From Ceriagrion tenellum (taxonomy: Eukaryota > Arthropoda > Insecta > Odonata > Coenagrionidae): 64,000 nt of DNA. Positions 24,199-35,806 of the stretch are shown here, in pieces. The translations under genes were made by a program, and so were the position numbers. Numbering within the stretch: position 1 is the first letter of the stretch; each line of letters begins with the position of its first letter. Location: contig OY720633.1 of NCBI GenBank assembly GCA_963169105.1, positions 39,944,795 through 40,008,794 on the forward strand. Reading direction: 5' to 3'. The notes below the pieces were generated by a model that was given only the letters and a program-made list of their open reading frames with translations, made no database searches and was not told where the DNA came from.

Positions 24199-27080
24199 GG
24201 TGTATCCCTTAAAGCCTCTTTTTCTATTCACTCCTCAAGTTTTCCGGTATTATTATCCCTCCTGGCTGTTGTAACTTCGGAAGGATACATTAATATGAAT
24301 ATCTAGTCATGTTTTATGTGCCACGATATTGAATGTCACCACGGTTTGATTCAGATGTTGTTTTTCCGCATTTTTATGGTAGCATCTTAAAATTTTCGCT
24401 CACTATAACTTCGCTTATTATAGATATGCTAAGTATTGCGAATGATTTTACTTTAGCCGGTGCAAGAATGTGTGACTCACTTCCATAAACAAGCGTCGGT
24501 ACTATGCCATGTGCTTGAAACGACTGATATTACAGGCTTCTATCGTTGTAGACAAATGTGCTAATCCATGTATTGAAAAATGTCTATCACTTCAACTTAT
24601 TTGTAACTAGAAATTCATCCCACTACACGTATCGTCTTGTATGGTTACATAGAAGAGCGGAGGATGTGAGAATAGAAAGTTGTTGAAGAAAAATACAATC
24701 GGAAGGGCAAGGTTGCACTAAGTTCCATCTGGGCTCACTGGAGGGTAGGAATTTTATCAAATTAAAACAAATATTTGTGGTCATCCCTGGCCACACAATG
24801 AATTGGGGAATGATTCATATTGGTCCATTGAGTGCGGGTTGGGTTGTTTTCTCCGATGTTTGATCCTGAAACCGTCTACTGAAGTCATTCAGATGAGGGC
24901 GAATGCATTTCTGATTAGAAGATGATTTCTGATTAGAAGACTGAAGAAGAAAAAGAAGATTAAAAGAGAGTTTGAGGGATTAATTTAAAAATCACGTTCG
25001 TAGTAGCCTCCCACATGCAATGAATGGAATATGAATACACTCGTACTTGTCACATGAGGACGTGAAATAAAGGAATGAATAATCAATGAGATATGGTTAA
25101 GAACTGACTGCTGGGGACTTAAATAATCGGAAGGAAAAGGTTGAATGGAGGAGTACACAATCGTAGAAAATATGTCAATGAGTGAATAAAAATATTCTCG
25201 CCGTAATGCTCATTAATGAAATCCGGATATGTCACAGTACGGTTGATATGTTGGCTACCTAGCTACATCTACAAACTTAGTGCCCTGCAAGTCTCCCTAA
25301 GGGCGTGTGACAGGTCTATTGCATTGAAAATTGCTTACATTTACTTCTCTGCGTCGGTTTATATACCTTCAATTATAAAAAAACAGTTGCGGGGAAGATC
25401 ACCAGTAATAAATATTTTCTTAAAACCTTATGTACGACTTCAGACCAATTTTATGCTAAAGAAGTATTTGTTGTTAGAGCAGTAAAGTAGGTCTTTATAG
25501 TAAGTTACGTTTACCACATTCCGCCAGGTGATTGTAACATGTATAATTGAGAACTGAAACTAACTATAGCTACACCGTCGTTTGAGTTCCACGAATGAGG
25601 CTCTCAAAGGGCAGTGTAGTTACGCGTACGGACTTGCACCGGGAACTACCTCCGCACTCTGAGCCCATTGGCTGAATCTATTTTCTTGCGGGTGCAGGAA
25701 TTCATGGGAACCAGCAGGTGGTGCACGGAATTGTACCCGCTCTCTGCTCTGAACGTGTGAACTAACACCAATGCCCTGGTCCGGGGTATACGCTCCAGAG
25801 TATGCCCTCACCTATGAAAACGAACCCTCGGGGTAATTACAGCTGGCTCTCTGACATAAATAACACCCACTGTTACCCTAATTTACAGCATTGGACTGGC
25901 ATTAATTGTACATCTAATTCTGTAAATGGACTGGATGGGATAATATTGTATAGCAAATGTGGTCCATCCAATTCCCGCATTTTTGCTTTTCCTGAAGGGT
26001 TACAACTGAAGTGTTAAGGAAATAATTGATTACATGTCAGGGCACAAAGTCTGGAAAAAAATGCGATTAATTTTAACAAATCTAACACTGAAATAAGTTC
26101 ATGCTTCTCATATTGCAGCTAGTGTGTATTACTGTTTGTTGATGTTTCCCGCTAACTCCGCAAGTACGTGACAGTTGGCGTTTTATCACCGCTCTATTTG
26201 TGTTCTTGAATGTGGGAAGAGAGAGGAGACAGATTTACACTTAAAACTTAAATGCGCATTCAAGAGGCCTGGAAGAAAGATCGGAGCAATAAGGAACACT
26301 CACATATTGATTATATGTAACCATGCTCAATAATTATGCTCTATGTTCAGATCACTTTTCTAGCGTTCTACAATTTTATTCGATGAATCAATGCATGCTG
26401 TAAAATATAAGTCAGAAGCTGACCCTTAAGCCGTTAAACACCAGTTTTCGGGCAAAAAATTCAGCGGGAAGAGTTAAATACACACCTTGAAGGGAGCGAT
26501 GTGTTGGTGTTTGATTGATGTCTGGTATGTCTGAGCATAAGGTCTGTGAAAGAGGGCATAGGCTTTGAATGACAGTGGTTATTTATCTGACGAATGGGGA
26601 TGCAAGGGAGTTGGCTTGGCGTTTGGAAAGGGTAGAGGAGAGATGAATGTTCCGCAGAAAAATATTCTAGGGAAATCGAAGTGAAGGCGTAAGTGGTTGA
26701 TTGACGTGGAAAGTGGGAGTGAAGAGACAGACATTGGTGGATTGAGAAGCCCTGGAGCTGGTTTTGGGTTTTTTTTTTGCTGGAAGAGAGCGAGATGGAT
26801 AGACAAGGGGCGACAGCGAAAGGGAATACAAAGCGGAGGAGGAACATCCTCGGAGGCAGGGAGCGAAACAAAAGGAGATGAATGAAAATACGACGTAATG
26901 GCTCAGAGGGAACGTACCATTCTTTGTTTTTGGACGGGATATCTTTGCATCATGTGGGATTACATAATGAGAACTGCCGACTCCAGATGAGTCGAGAGAG
27001 TTGGCTTAAACAATACATTTTTCGGCTTACGACAGAGTTGTCTTTAACTATACTTTGAAGGGCAATCAGGAATATCAGTA
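24199..27080. other. No recognised gene
   Basis: Contains a short 18-bp direct duplication at 24907-24940 (ATTTCTGATTAGAAGA twice) followed by a GAAGAAGAAAAAGAAG stretch. The rest is anonymous. The frames around 26461-26885 are open on both strands through a GGA/TCC-biased region and look compositional. Confidence 0.5.
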
Positions 27081-27258
27081 CAGTGAAACCAGCTCAGGCG
27101 GCCACCTCCATTAAGTGGCAGAATCTGCGAGCGGCCGATTTTTTAATAATGAATTTCCCATTAAACCAATTTTAATTTAACCTCCATCCTGCGGTCAGCT
27201 CCTCAAGCGGCCATTATTTCTTGGGTCCGGTGTTGGCCGCTTGATACAGTTTTTACTG
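27081..27258. mobile_element. Tigger/pogo-like MITE flanked by TA
   Basis: The 178-bp element starts CAGTGAAACCAGCTCAGGCG and ends with the reverse complement of CAGTAAAAACTGTATCAAGC. Both terminal repeats run into GCGGCCA. TA dinucleotides lie directly outside each end (27079-27080 and 27259-27260), as expected for Tc1/mariner-pogo insertion. CAGT-A-AACC termini are typical of the Tigger/pogo group. It has no transposase frame, so it is a non-autonomous MITE or internal-deletion derivative. The motif of GCGGCC with nearby CATTAA repeats inside, a sub-terminal repeat. Superfamily assignment rests on the termini and TA only. Confidence 0.7.
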
Positions 27259-28515
27259 TAGCTGACTTAATACTCTAATGAAAATTTAAACGCGATTTAG
27301 CATTTAAACGGATAACAGGAATTTTCGCTGCCTAATCAACAAACGGCGCTGTCCTTCCTTAGAAGCGGTTGATACTTCAACGTATTTCGGCTTATTTCAT
27401 TACTTATATGTTAATAGTCAGAGTTGCGTTCTAAAACTCCTACCTCGAGGTCATGAGTGATCCTTGTCCTACAAAAATTGTTTGATTTTCATGTCTTGTT
27501 GCTTCTCCCTTCTATAATGTCTACTCACATCGGCATAAATGTTTGTATGCAGTGTATTCTCAAGTTTAAAAAAATATTCACCTACTGAGAAAAGTCGATA
27601 CATTTTGTTTAGGCTTTAACGGGAATGCTTAAAATGTAGAACTCTCAGCTTTCCAAATAGTTTATTTTCTTAAGTGGCACCGACATTTTAAAGCCATGGC
27701 CTACCATTGTTCTCTGGATGAATAATACTCATTCACCCATAGGACGGTGGCAGATTACCCCTTCCAAACGTCGTTGCCTCACAACAACTCCTTCTGGTTT
27801 TAAAACCGAGAGTTCTATATTTTCGATTAATCTTCTTGGTACCAGCCTGAAAGGAAGCTTTAACCCTTGTCTTCACGACGTAATCCTTGTAATGCCCTTG
27901 CACCCATTTTGTCGAAGGAAAGCTCAAAATGCGCTTCAGGATAAATAAGCGACGTTTTCCGGGTTTGTAGATTATATGAAGATGCCTACTTTTATTGAAT
28001 AGCTCGATCATAAAAAGGATAGGTATTTGAAAATATATAGCATTATTTTGACTTAAGAACCGCAGAACATATAAGATTTCACCAAGTATATTCACATTCC
28101 GTTGTAGCCTAGCACGAGCCTCATCTCGAAAGACGAACAGCTATTCTTCTCCGATAAATCGTTTCACGCACTGTACAATGCAAGCTACAATGTAGCTTAC
28201 TTCACTCAAAGGCGCGTTCATTTAGAAAAAATAAATGCATTTTTTCGAAATAATTGAGTCTGGGAACGAGTTGATATCCCCAAGGAAAGTTAAATGTAGT
28301 TGTTTCGATAAACGAATCGCTTGCGAGAACGAATTTAGTTCGCTAGACGATTTACCACCGTTATCGCCATTATCGTGCCGGGAAATATCATTCGTGAAAG
28401 ATACAGCGCGAGCCATAAGATCTTGCATACGTACCTCAGAGGAAGTGCGTGTGTAAAAATTAAAATATTTTTGTCCTGCAGCATGCTAGAGTACTCTGTA
28501 CTAGAGTACAAGCAT
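27259..28515. other. No recognised gene
   Basis: Short frames only, the longest (27733-28095, minus) without recognisable similarity. Near 28171-28200 the phrase CAAGCTACAATGTAGCTTAC is a small imperfect palindrome. Nothing else stands out. Confidence 0.45.
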
Positions 28516-28578
28516 AAAGTACTCTGGAGAACCACAGATATAATAATAAATTCTATCTGTAGTTCTCCAGAGTACTTT
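28516..28578. repeat. Strong 25-bp stem hairpin
   Basis: Arms 28516-28540 and 28554-28578 pair at 24 of 25 positions around a 13-base A/T loop. The arms begin AAAGTACTCTGGAGAAC. Immediately upstream (28488-28510) AGTACTCT/AGAGTAC motifs recur, so the locus carries a cluster of the same self-complementary core. Because of the inverted symmetry, both strands stay open in overlapping frames. It could be a fold-back element remnant or, if transcribed, a small-RNA precursor; no TSD or known terminus identifies it. Confidence 0.75.
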
Positions 28579-31500
28579 CCGGGAGAGATAAGCAATGGAA
28601 TGTGGCTCACAGAGGTGAAATCCTTGAAAGGCAGGCCCCGCACCGATACCGTGTCCAAGACATCTTGACCGATGGGATGCCGAACTTTCCGTTTTCTCGA
28701 GAGGGAGCGTTGAAAGAAATGCCGGCCGACGTGAAGGGCAAGATGATGGCTACGTGAAGAAATTCAAGAGTTGAGTGGCAGGGTAAGGCGTCTGGGAAAT
28801 GAGTATTTGTGGTATGCGAGCGGCAAAATATTTCGTAAGCTAACCGAGGGGATGAAAAACGAAGGGGATACGAGGGTCCGGAAAGTAATAACTTTTGCCT
28901 ATACGCTCCAAATATTTCCCGTAATTTTTTTGTTCGTGATATATTTTTTCACCCCAAAACATGATCGCCTCATGCGTTTGAAAAAATGAAATTTTGAAAC
29001 CGTTTTATAGCACATAACCTTCGTTTGCGGACATAGTGGAGGATGTGTAATGCCGTTGGTTGGAGCGTCTTGGTATTCCAGTCGTACCTGGTTGAGATTT
29101 TTACCTCACTAAGCTATAATACTTCTGCACATAACTAATAATATTTGAGTTCAGTTTATTCGGGTTTTTCCCGTGTTGCTTCATTTTAACGGACAACAGT
29201 TTCGCTAACTTTACAGCTAGCGTCGTCAGGTCCTACTATATTAATATCTTAATTTACATAACTAATAAATTTTAAGTTTAAGCTTCTGTTTACCTTGAGG
29301 TAAAATTAGTGTCGCGGTTACCATCAGCATTTTAATACGCAGTTCTTTTCATGTATCCAAGAAAGCATAAATACATGATCAGTGAATTCATAAGCCTTCA
29401 GTCACCTTATCAATAATCTATGTGTGTTCCTTCAAACCATCCTCTGTATCATCGCTAGGTAATTGTCCTTTGGGACCTCACATTATATGTTCATCATATT
29501 TTACAATGACTTAGAATTTAGACGAGTATTTGGTAGTAAAACTGTACATATTTTGCTAGATTTGCTGAAAAAATGCATCTTTTTATTTCGGTTGAGGTCA
29601 GGTGTGCATTTTGCTACTCAGGTTTCTCTATTTGTTTTTAAATCTAAATTACTCGAAAAGGCGAAGTTTTGGTGCAGGAACAAATTCATTAAATTAACCT
29701 ATGTCTCCCGGTATTCCTACTTTTAAATGCCATTACTTTGCTAGTAAAATACTCCTGTGAACTTGTATAAATCATATGGAGACAGTTCTATGCTTGCCTT
29801 CGCTGTATAGAAATGCCGTTATCTTGGGTAGGTAGTAGGCAAGTTTCTATTAGAAGTTTCAAATCATGCTTTAGGTTCTTATTTCATGGGTGATCAGTAA
29901 AAAAATTATTATCCTCGTATTTTTTCTCTCTTCATTGAGTATTACTAATAATCACCCTACTTTTCAACTTCTCATTACTCATAAATTAGGTAGCTCATTT
30001 TTATAAACCCAAAATAAACGCTAGATTTGTTTGCTATCACATGCTTTCTGATTTGTGAGGGCGCCTAACTCACTTCCAATGCCTTGAAATTTACTCATTT
30101 CATTCACGCTTTAATCCAGTGCAACGGCGATATTACTGACGGGATAAAAGTGCACCATAACAAAGGGTCGAGGCAACACGTGGCTGGGTAGGCTGGATAT
30201 CTCGCACGTGCGGTGCCTGTCGTCCCTGGAGCCATCTACAATCTGACGCGTACAAACACTTCCTCCGGACGACACTTGCAGAATTAAGAGTATCTCGAGG
30301 GATGAGGAAAGTGGGGCAAGCATATGTCCTTTGGGAACAATAGTAGTTGCTCGGGGCACAATGCTACGGGCGTGAAGATGACCGTCATTTACTTGCACGT
30401 CTCTATTTCATCTCTCGCCCCGGGCGAAATCAGGGCCCGTGCTCCAAGTCAGGTATGCAGGGGTGGCAAAACTGGACGGCAGTCGCCTACGCGAGACGTG
30501 ATATCAAGGAGGGTAAGGCGGTCGTGTAAAACGGTTGTAAAAAGAGGGGGAAAGGAGGGCCCATTTTAATTATCTACTCCTACCAAATACCGTGCAAGCC
30601 ACCTCACGGGTATGTAAAACGGGGCGATTTCTCAATAGGCACTCATCATTCGTCCTCATTTAAGGTTGGACCCCAAGGTTAAGACCGCTACTCTGGTCGC
30701 TAAGCGCGGGCCTGATAGCAGTCAGGAGAACAGTGCACGGCTAGATCAGAAACTATCAGTGTGTTGCATTGGCAGACGTGCTAGAATGCAGTACTGGGGC
30801 TTGGATACTAATGATAAGTGCCACGAACATTGCTTCCTCATTTAGAAAACAAAATCATGTGGGACACTCTAAGCGGAGAGTGGTATTTGCAGTGATCAAT
30901 AGTTTCTGAACACGAAGGCCAGGTTTAATCTCCCTACCGGCATTGTCTCATATTCATACCTCGATAGTCATTCTGGTATACAAGGGTATTAAAAATTACA
31001 TATACCAGCAGCAAAAAATTTACTAGTATCCCTCGCAGATAAAAAATACTTATAAATAAAATATAAGCTTAAGGAATACAGCCCAACTAAGAATTACCAC
31101 TATCATTACTGGAGGCTCGTTTATGACTATACGTAATGTCCCACGATTATGCCCGGAAACTTTTTTATTTTAAACCTATCGCTCCAACAGTACATCTCCC
31201 CAACATTATACACGGGACCAAGGCTATCATGGTAGAAATGACCTTATTTTATAAAAATAAATTATAATAACCTCGGCACTAATGGAAAACAACTTAACAA
31301 AACTTATAGGAGTAACTTTGTGGAATGAGCACTACATTATGAAATGACAGTCAAACTTCGGGATTTCCTTGAACTAGGTACTTCAATAATGGCCTTTATC
31401 CTGAGAGAGGTGTGTGTTGTCAGCGGCATTTTCCATAATAGTGTGCATTATCGAAACAAAACTGCTTAAAAGAGAGTAGCTCGCGCATTCAATTCGATTA

Positions 31501-32689
31501 GGAGCCTTAGAGAGTGCTTTAGATGATGTGAATAAACGTTTGATCACATAAGTGTTGAAGGTAAACGTTAGTGATTTTTGGAACCAGGGTATTCGAACGT
31601 GGACCCTTCCTTACTCCCCAAAACGTTTCCAGATTGAAAGTAAAAGACCCTCCCACTATAAAGTATTTTCTACACAAGTGCCATCATGTTGTGCTGCAAC
31701 AATACCACTCAAGTCATTAGCATGAGCAGTGACTTAACACAAACCCTATAGGTGTACTAAGGGTACGAGGGTACTATGCAACTAAGTTAACATGAACGAA
31801 TCATGAATGAATGAAGGACTCCAAGGCGATCAAGAGTTGAAGAAAGTATAAATATCTGTTGGGAACGATAGCATTAGTGATCACAGGAGGTCTTTCGTGA
31901 AATGCGTTCCTTCAGCGCCAGGTCTAGAATTTTATTTCGGAAAGAGAAAGCTAGTTCTTTTTGGCGAATTGTGCAGCTCGGAGACAAACAAGAGAGACGT
32001 TATATCTCTGGGATTCAGTACACTGGAGAAAGACGATCTGGAGACAAATTAATGCTCGAAGAATGGAATTTCGTCATATTTTTACTTTCGGGGACGAAGA
32101 GAAGAATTTTTCGGATTCATTTTCTTATTCGGATGTGAATGTGTCACTGAGATGAATGAGGTTAATTTGAATGCTATTAAGAATATAGATATTGGTTTGC
32201 AATTATTAAGATCTGTAGATTTCCCGCAGTATGCAGTGTATATGCTACTCAGGTATTCCACCGTTGTTGCTGACGGTTTGATGGACGAGTCGTCCATCAT
32301 CTTCTGGGATGAGTAAAAACTGACGGCTCGTTCTTCAAAATGAATATAGTAACTTTATCTGATTCCGCACTTTTTATTTCTCTGACCGACCATGATTTCG
32401 GCATATTACACCATTTTCAAGGTATCAATTTTATGCCATATCAAGGTATCAGTATTTTCAAGATGTCTGGGAAATAAAGTATGGAATCATATAAAGTTAA
32501 CTCTTTCATTGTGAAGAATATAACCGATTTCTACCGAGTTACCCCAGAGTTAGTGCCTTAATACAGTGACAATTCGGCAACAATGGACGAATTACCCCGT
32601 GGGAATACACGAATAGCCTGTGTTCGTCATTACTGTTTTAATGTGTTTGATTTCAGTGATTTTTTTACTTTTTATCTAATGTTCTTTCC
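28579..32689. other. No recognised gene
   Basis: Anonymous except for a possible Penelope-type 3' fragment at 29150-29240. A somewhat GC-richer area at 30100-30560 has frames open on both strands without similarity. A weak tRNA-like phrase lies near 31580-31605 (GTATTCGAACGTGG). Confidence 0.45.
29150..29240 (-). mobile_element. Possible 3' fragment of a Penelope-like element
   Basis: The minus strand reads through a short conceptual peptide of the form P-D-D-A-S-C-K-V-S-E-T-V-V and then AACACGGGAAAAACCCGAATAAA, where CGGG and CCCG flank a run of A. This DDA..KVSET phrase resembles sequence downstream of the GIY-YIG domain in some Penelope-like elements. No catalytic domain is present here, and the assignment is from memory of the family style rather than an alignment. 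Confidence 0.25.
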
Positions 32690-33700
32690 CTTAGCTTTAT
32701 TGTGGTCAACAGTCATCAATTCTAAGATTTTTTGTGCTATTGTCCACTCCTGTCTTCCAGCGGCTACTTCCTTAACTCCAATCTTTGACATTCCTTGTTC
32801 TTCTTGCTATGTACTCCATTCTTGTCTTCCTCAGTAATTATTCCTAGTTATTTCTTCCTCCATTATAATTTTTATTATTCTTTTGTGTTGCTAAATGCAG
32901 CCAATGATCCGCTGCTATTTTGGGATTGCTCGCGTCAGGAGTTTTAAAAACGAACGTTTTTTTTCTCATGTGCTGGAAAACTCGTCTAAGCTGATCATTA
33001 CCTCTGAAAAAGTGAGTGAGGTGAGCATTCCTCTGACCAAATGAGCAGTGCATCATGAATATGATATAGACCGCAAAAGTTTTTATGTTCTATTGTAGCT
33101 AATAATTTTTCTCTTATTAATACTTTACATTGCACTGCTTTCCTCTTCGACTCGTACGCCTTCGTTGGTGATTCTTTCGTTCCATCTATACTCAAAAACA
33201 CCACATCCCCGTAGCTTTGTATCTCTTATGTTCTGCAGCTGTTATTTTCCAAGCCTCACTTGTACGTAGTGTACTTTAAATAATTGTCTTAATAGTGTGT
33301 TTTCTTACTTCCCAGCTAGTATTACTATCTCTTGGCTCCTATTTTTGTAATGAATTCCTTGCTTGGGCCATTGTGATCACAGTATCATTTTTGCTTTTAC
33401 TGTTCATCGTCTTCACTGTATAGCAAAATTCTTCCACTTCCACTAGTTTTCACTCTCCAAATTTGACGGTGACACATTTTCTTGATTTTTTTCACAGACA
33501 ATTATTTTGGTTTTCTTGAAAATAATCTTGAAGTTATATTTTTTGAGCTATCTCGTCTGGTCTTTTTTCTGCGCTACTGGAATTGCGATGTCATCAACAA
33601 AGTGACGAATGATGACTATCTGTCACATGCTTTAATGCACATGATTTCATTCCATTTTAAAAAATGTCCAATCATGTTACTCATGCCACAATAAGGGTTA
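32690..33700 (-). mobile_element. LINE reverse-transcriptase C-terminal relic
   Basis: Conceptual minus-strand translation, across several frameshifts, follows the order of the C-terminal half of APE-type LINE polymerases often labelled endonuclease-reverse transcriptase. FVDDIAIPVA at about 33570-33601 occupies the catalytic YADD (motif C) position. FKKTKIIVC follows (about 33500-33530), at the KINKKKTKVM position. SKSKNDTVITMAQAR comes next (about 33345-33410), then TAAEHKRYKATGMWCF (about 33170-33240), at the position of the EAFEMWCYRR thumb motif. A terminal segment near 32,700-32,800 reads GSSRWKTGVDNSTKNLR. No frame is open throughout and the 5' half is missing, so the copy is dead. The 5' limit near 33700 is uncertain. 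Confidence 0.7.
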
Positions 33701-35099
33701 GTGTGGGCCTAAGGTTAAGTGATGGATAAGGTTAATTCATATGACACAAAATAACTGGATATTCTTGGATGCTCAATGGTTTGTGCGTACGCTGAAAATG
33801 GGGTTATAAGTCACGGAATTGTCGTAGCATCGTAGTTTGTGGAAACAGTAGTATTTTTGGAAATTCAAGCATAGTTAACAGTAAACGCTAGGTGCTATTC
33901 GTTTCTAGGTTTCAACGGAGTAATTTTGGGCCTTCACCGGCTGTTTTTTGGTTTGTTTGTTCGGTTTGTTGTTTGTTTTACGGTTCCGTTTGCGACAGCT
34001 GTTTCGCTGAAACTCCTGCCAGAGGCTTCAATTTGAAGAACATCCATGGAACGCGGAAGAAGAGCAAAAAAATTGTGCAATTCGCCAATGAACGCGACGT
34101 TTACATTGAGTTACTCTAAAAAATACAAGTCTAAACAATATTGAATGGATAAATCATGCAAGCAATAGCCCTCGTTTTTGTGCTCCAAGACTATTATGGT
34201 ACTTCGCCATTTAATATAGGGTTTGAGCCAATCGTGGGATTTCGATGGAATAACTAGGGCTTGGTAGAACGAACGCAGACTTTGCTTTAAAAAAATGAAT
34301 GCGTCGGCCGTCATTTCAGAAGCTCCTGGGAGCACTTCAAGGGGTCCAATGAAATTAATCTAACTGAAATTATTTGGTCGACTCCGGAGTTGGGTTTAGG
34401 CCCTCGCCTAACTCGTGAACTGGTAAAGCTACCCAGGCGTCCTTTCCGCAGTTCCTGGTGCATGTCTTATTTTTACAAATATGCGCCTATTGTTGTCATT
34501 TACTCATATAATTGTTCTTATTCATATCAACTTAGCATTTTTACATTGAATATGGCTGTAAAGTATCCCAAGGGACAAGATCCTAACTTCACAGCCTGTA
34601 TTAGAGTATGTACATTTATTTAGCCGTAGTAATATCGGTAAAAGGATGGATTAGATTATTCTATTCGACATCACCGACTATTATTAAAGCAAAAAAATGG
34701 ATAACCTTTCATATTGAATGATAATTTATGCGGTTTCTACGCCGAAAACGGAGATATTAGCTACGAAAAGGTCGAAATAATCCGTTTTATCTTTCTGATT
34801 TTTACAAATAAAAATAATAAAAACATAGCAACTTTTCATTCATAGGCTCAATATTTGTTTAAAATTATGAGCAAACCAGTTTGAATACACCTTAAGGAAA
34901 ATGTCAGCTTATTTCGAGAATTTGATTGATTAGCTCTCTATGTCGTCGAATTAAAAAAAAAATTCCCGGCCATTTTGAATGTACCACGATGCTCAAACCC
35001 GTTAGGCCAAACAATTTTGTGAAAATTTTCGACCAAGGGACATCGGCTTCAAGCCTTTATGTGAATGTGAGTATGGTTATAGCTCAGGAGGTTTCGGAA

Positions 35100-35560
35100 T
35101 TGAGTGGTAGTCATTGAGTCGGTCGGGCAGGTCTCCCGGGGATGGAGCAGAAGGGGTGATTCGGAGGCGGCTAGAAGGGGGTTGTTTTGAGCGTGTGGGG
35201 GGGAAGAAGAGCGTAACCGGACCGCCCCCATACCCTCCCGATTTGCCCCAGGGTGATTGTTGGGATGGGGGTAGAGGAGGGCGGCCGGCGGGGTGTGGAA
35301 GATTGATTGCGAATTCCTCCGTTTTCGGCAAAGTGGACGGGCTAAAACGCGTGGAATTGCCGCGTAACGCTAAACCGGTCGCGGGACACTGGCGCCTACC
35401 TCTCTCTCGCTCGTATGGTACAGGGCGACGGCGCTTGCGGGGGCGTCAAATCAAGTGCGTCTGTGGCCTCGTGTTCCAGTTGTTTATTGGAATTCCCGGC
35501 CTTCTTCGTCCTTCTTAGGTAGGTTATTTGAGTGGGCGAGCGGCTACCGGTGTTATTTGC
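35100..35560. promoter_or_regulatory. CpG-rich patch, speculative promoter or first exon
   Basis: Compared with the A/T-rich flanks, this 460-bp stretch is GC-rich and full of CpG (GGTCGGGCAGG, GGCGGCCGGCGGGG, AAACCGGTCGCGGGAC, GGCGACGGCGC). A 134-codon frame (35114-35518) stays open, Gly/Arg/Pro-rich and without a recognisable domain. Its end is followed by TTAGGTAGGT, which could serve as a 5' splice site. Insect promoters are not reliably marked by CpG content, so this is only a candidate. Confidence 0.2.
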
Positions 35561-35771
35561 GTCATTAGGGTAGCTCTACGCCTTTGAAGCATTAAGTTTA
35601 TTTCCTCTAGCTGCCGTATTTGAATTTAATTTAAAATTTTAAGCAGTCATACGAAGCATTCATAAAATATAGCGAGTGTTTTGTTTTTATTGTAGAAATT
35701 CCTAGCAGCACACTATGCTTTTATTTACGAGACCTAAACTTGACGTAATGGGTTCACTCCGTATGCTGACT

Positions 35772-35806
35772 ATTGCTTAAAAAAAAACGAACTTTTTTTA
35801 AGCAAT
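35772..35806. repeat. 14-bp A/T hairpin
   Basis: ATTGCTTAAAAAAA (35772-35785) pairs perfectly with TTTTTTTAAGCAAT (35793-35806) around a 7-base loop. It is mostly an A-run facing a T-run, so chance in AT-rich DNA is a reasonable explanation. Confidence 0.6.

Noticed and set aside
28335..28668. Overlapping frames on both strands
   Set aside because: They follow from the inverted symmetry of the 28516-28578 hairpin rather than from coding sequence.
31580..31625. tRNA-like phrase with GTATTCGAACGTGG
   Set aside because: The B box is imperfect and I could not place an A box at a sensible distance; too weak to annotate.
35114..35518. 134-codon frame as a real CDS
   Set aside because: Gly/Arg/Pro-rich with no domain, consistent with a CpG-rich patch lacking stop codons; kept only as a speculative regulatory patch.
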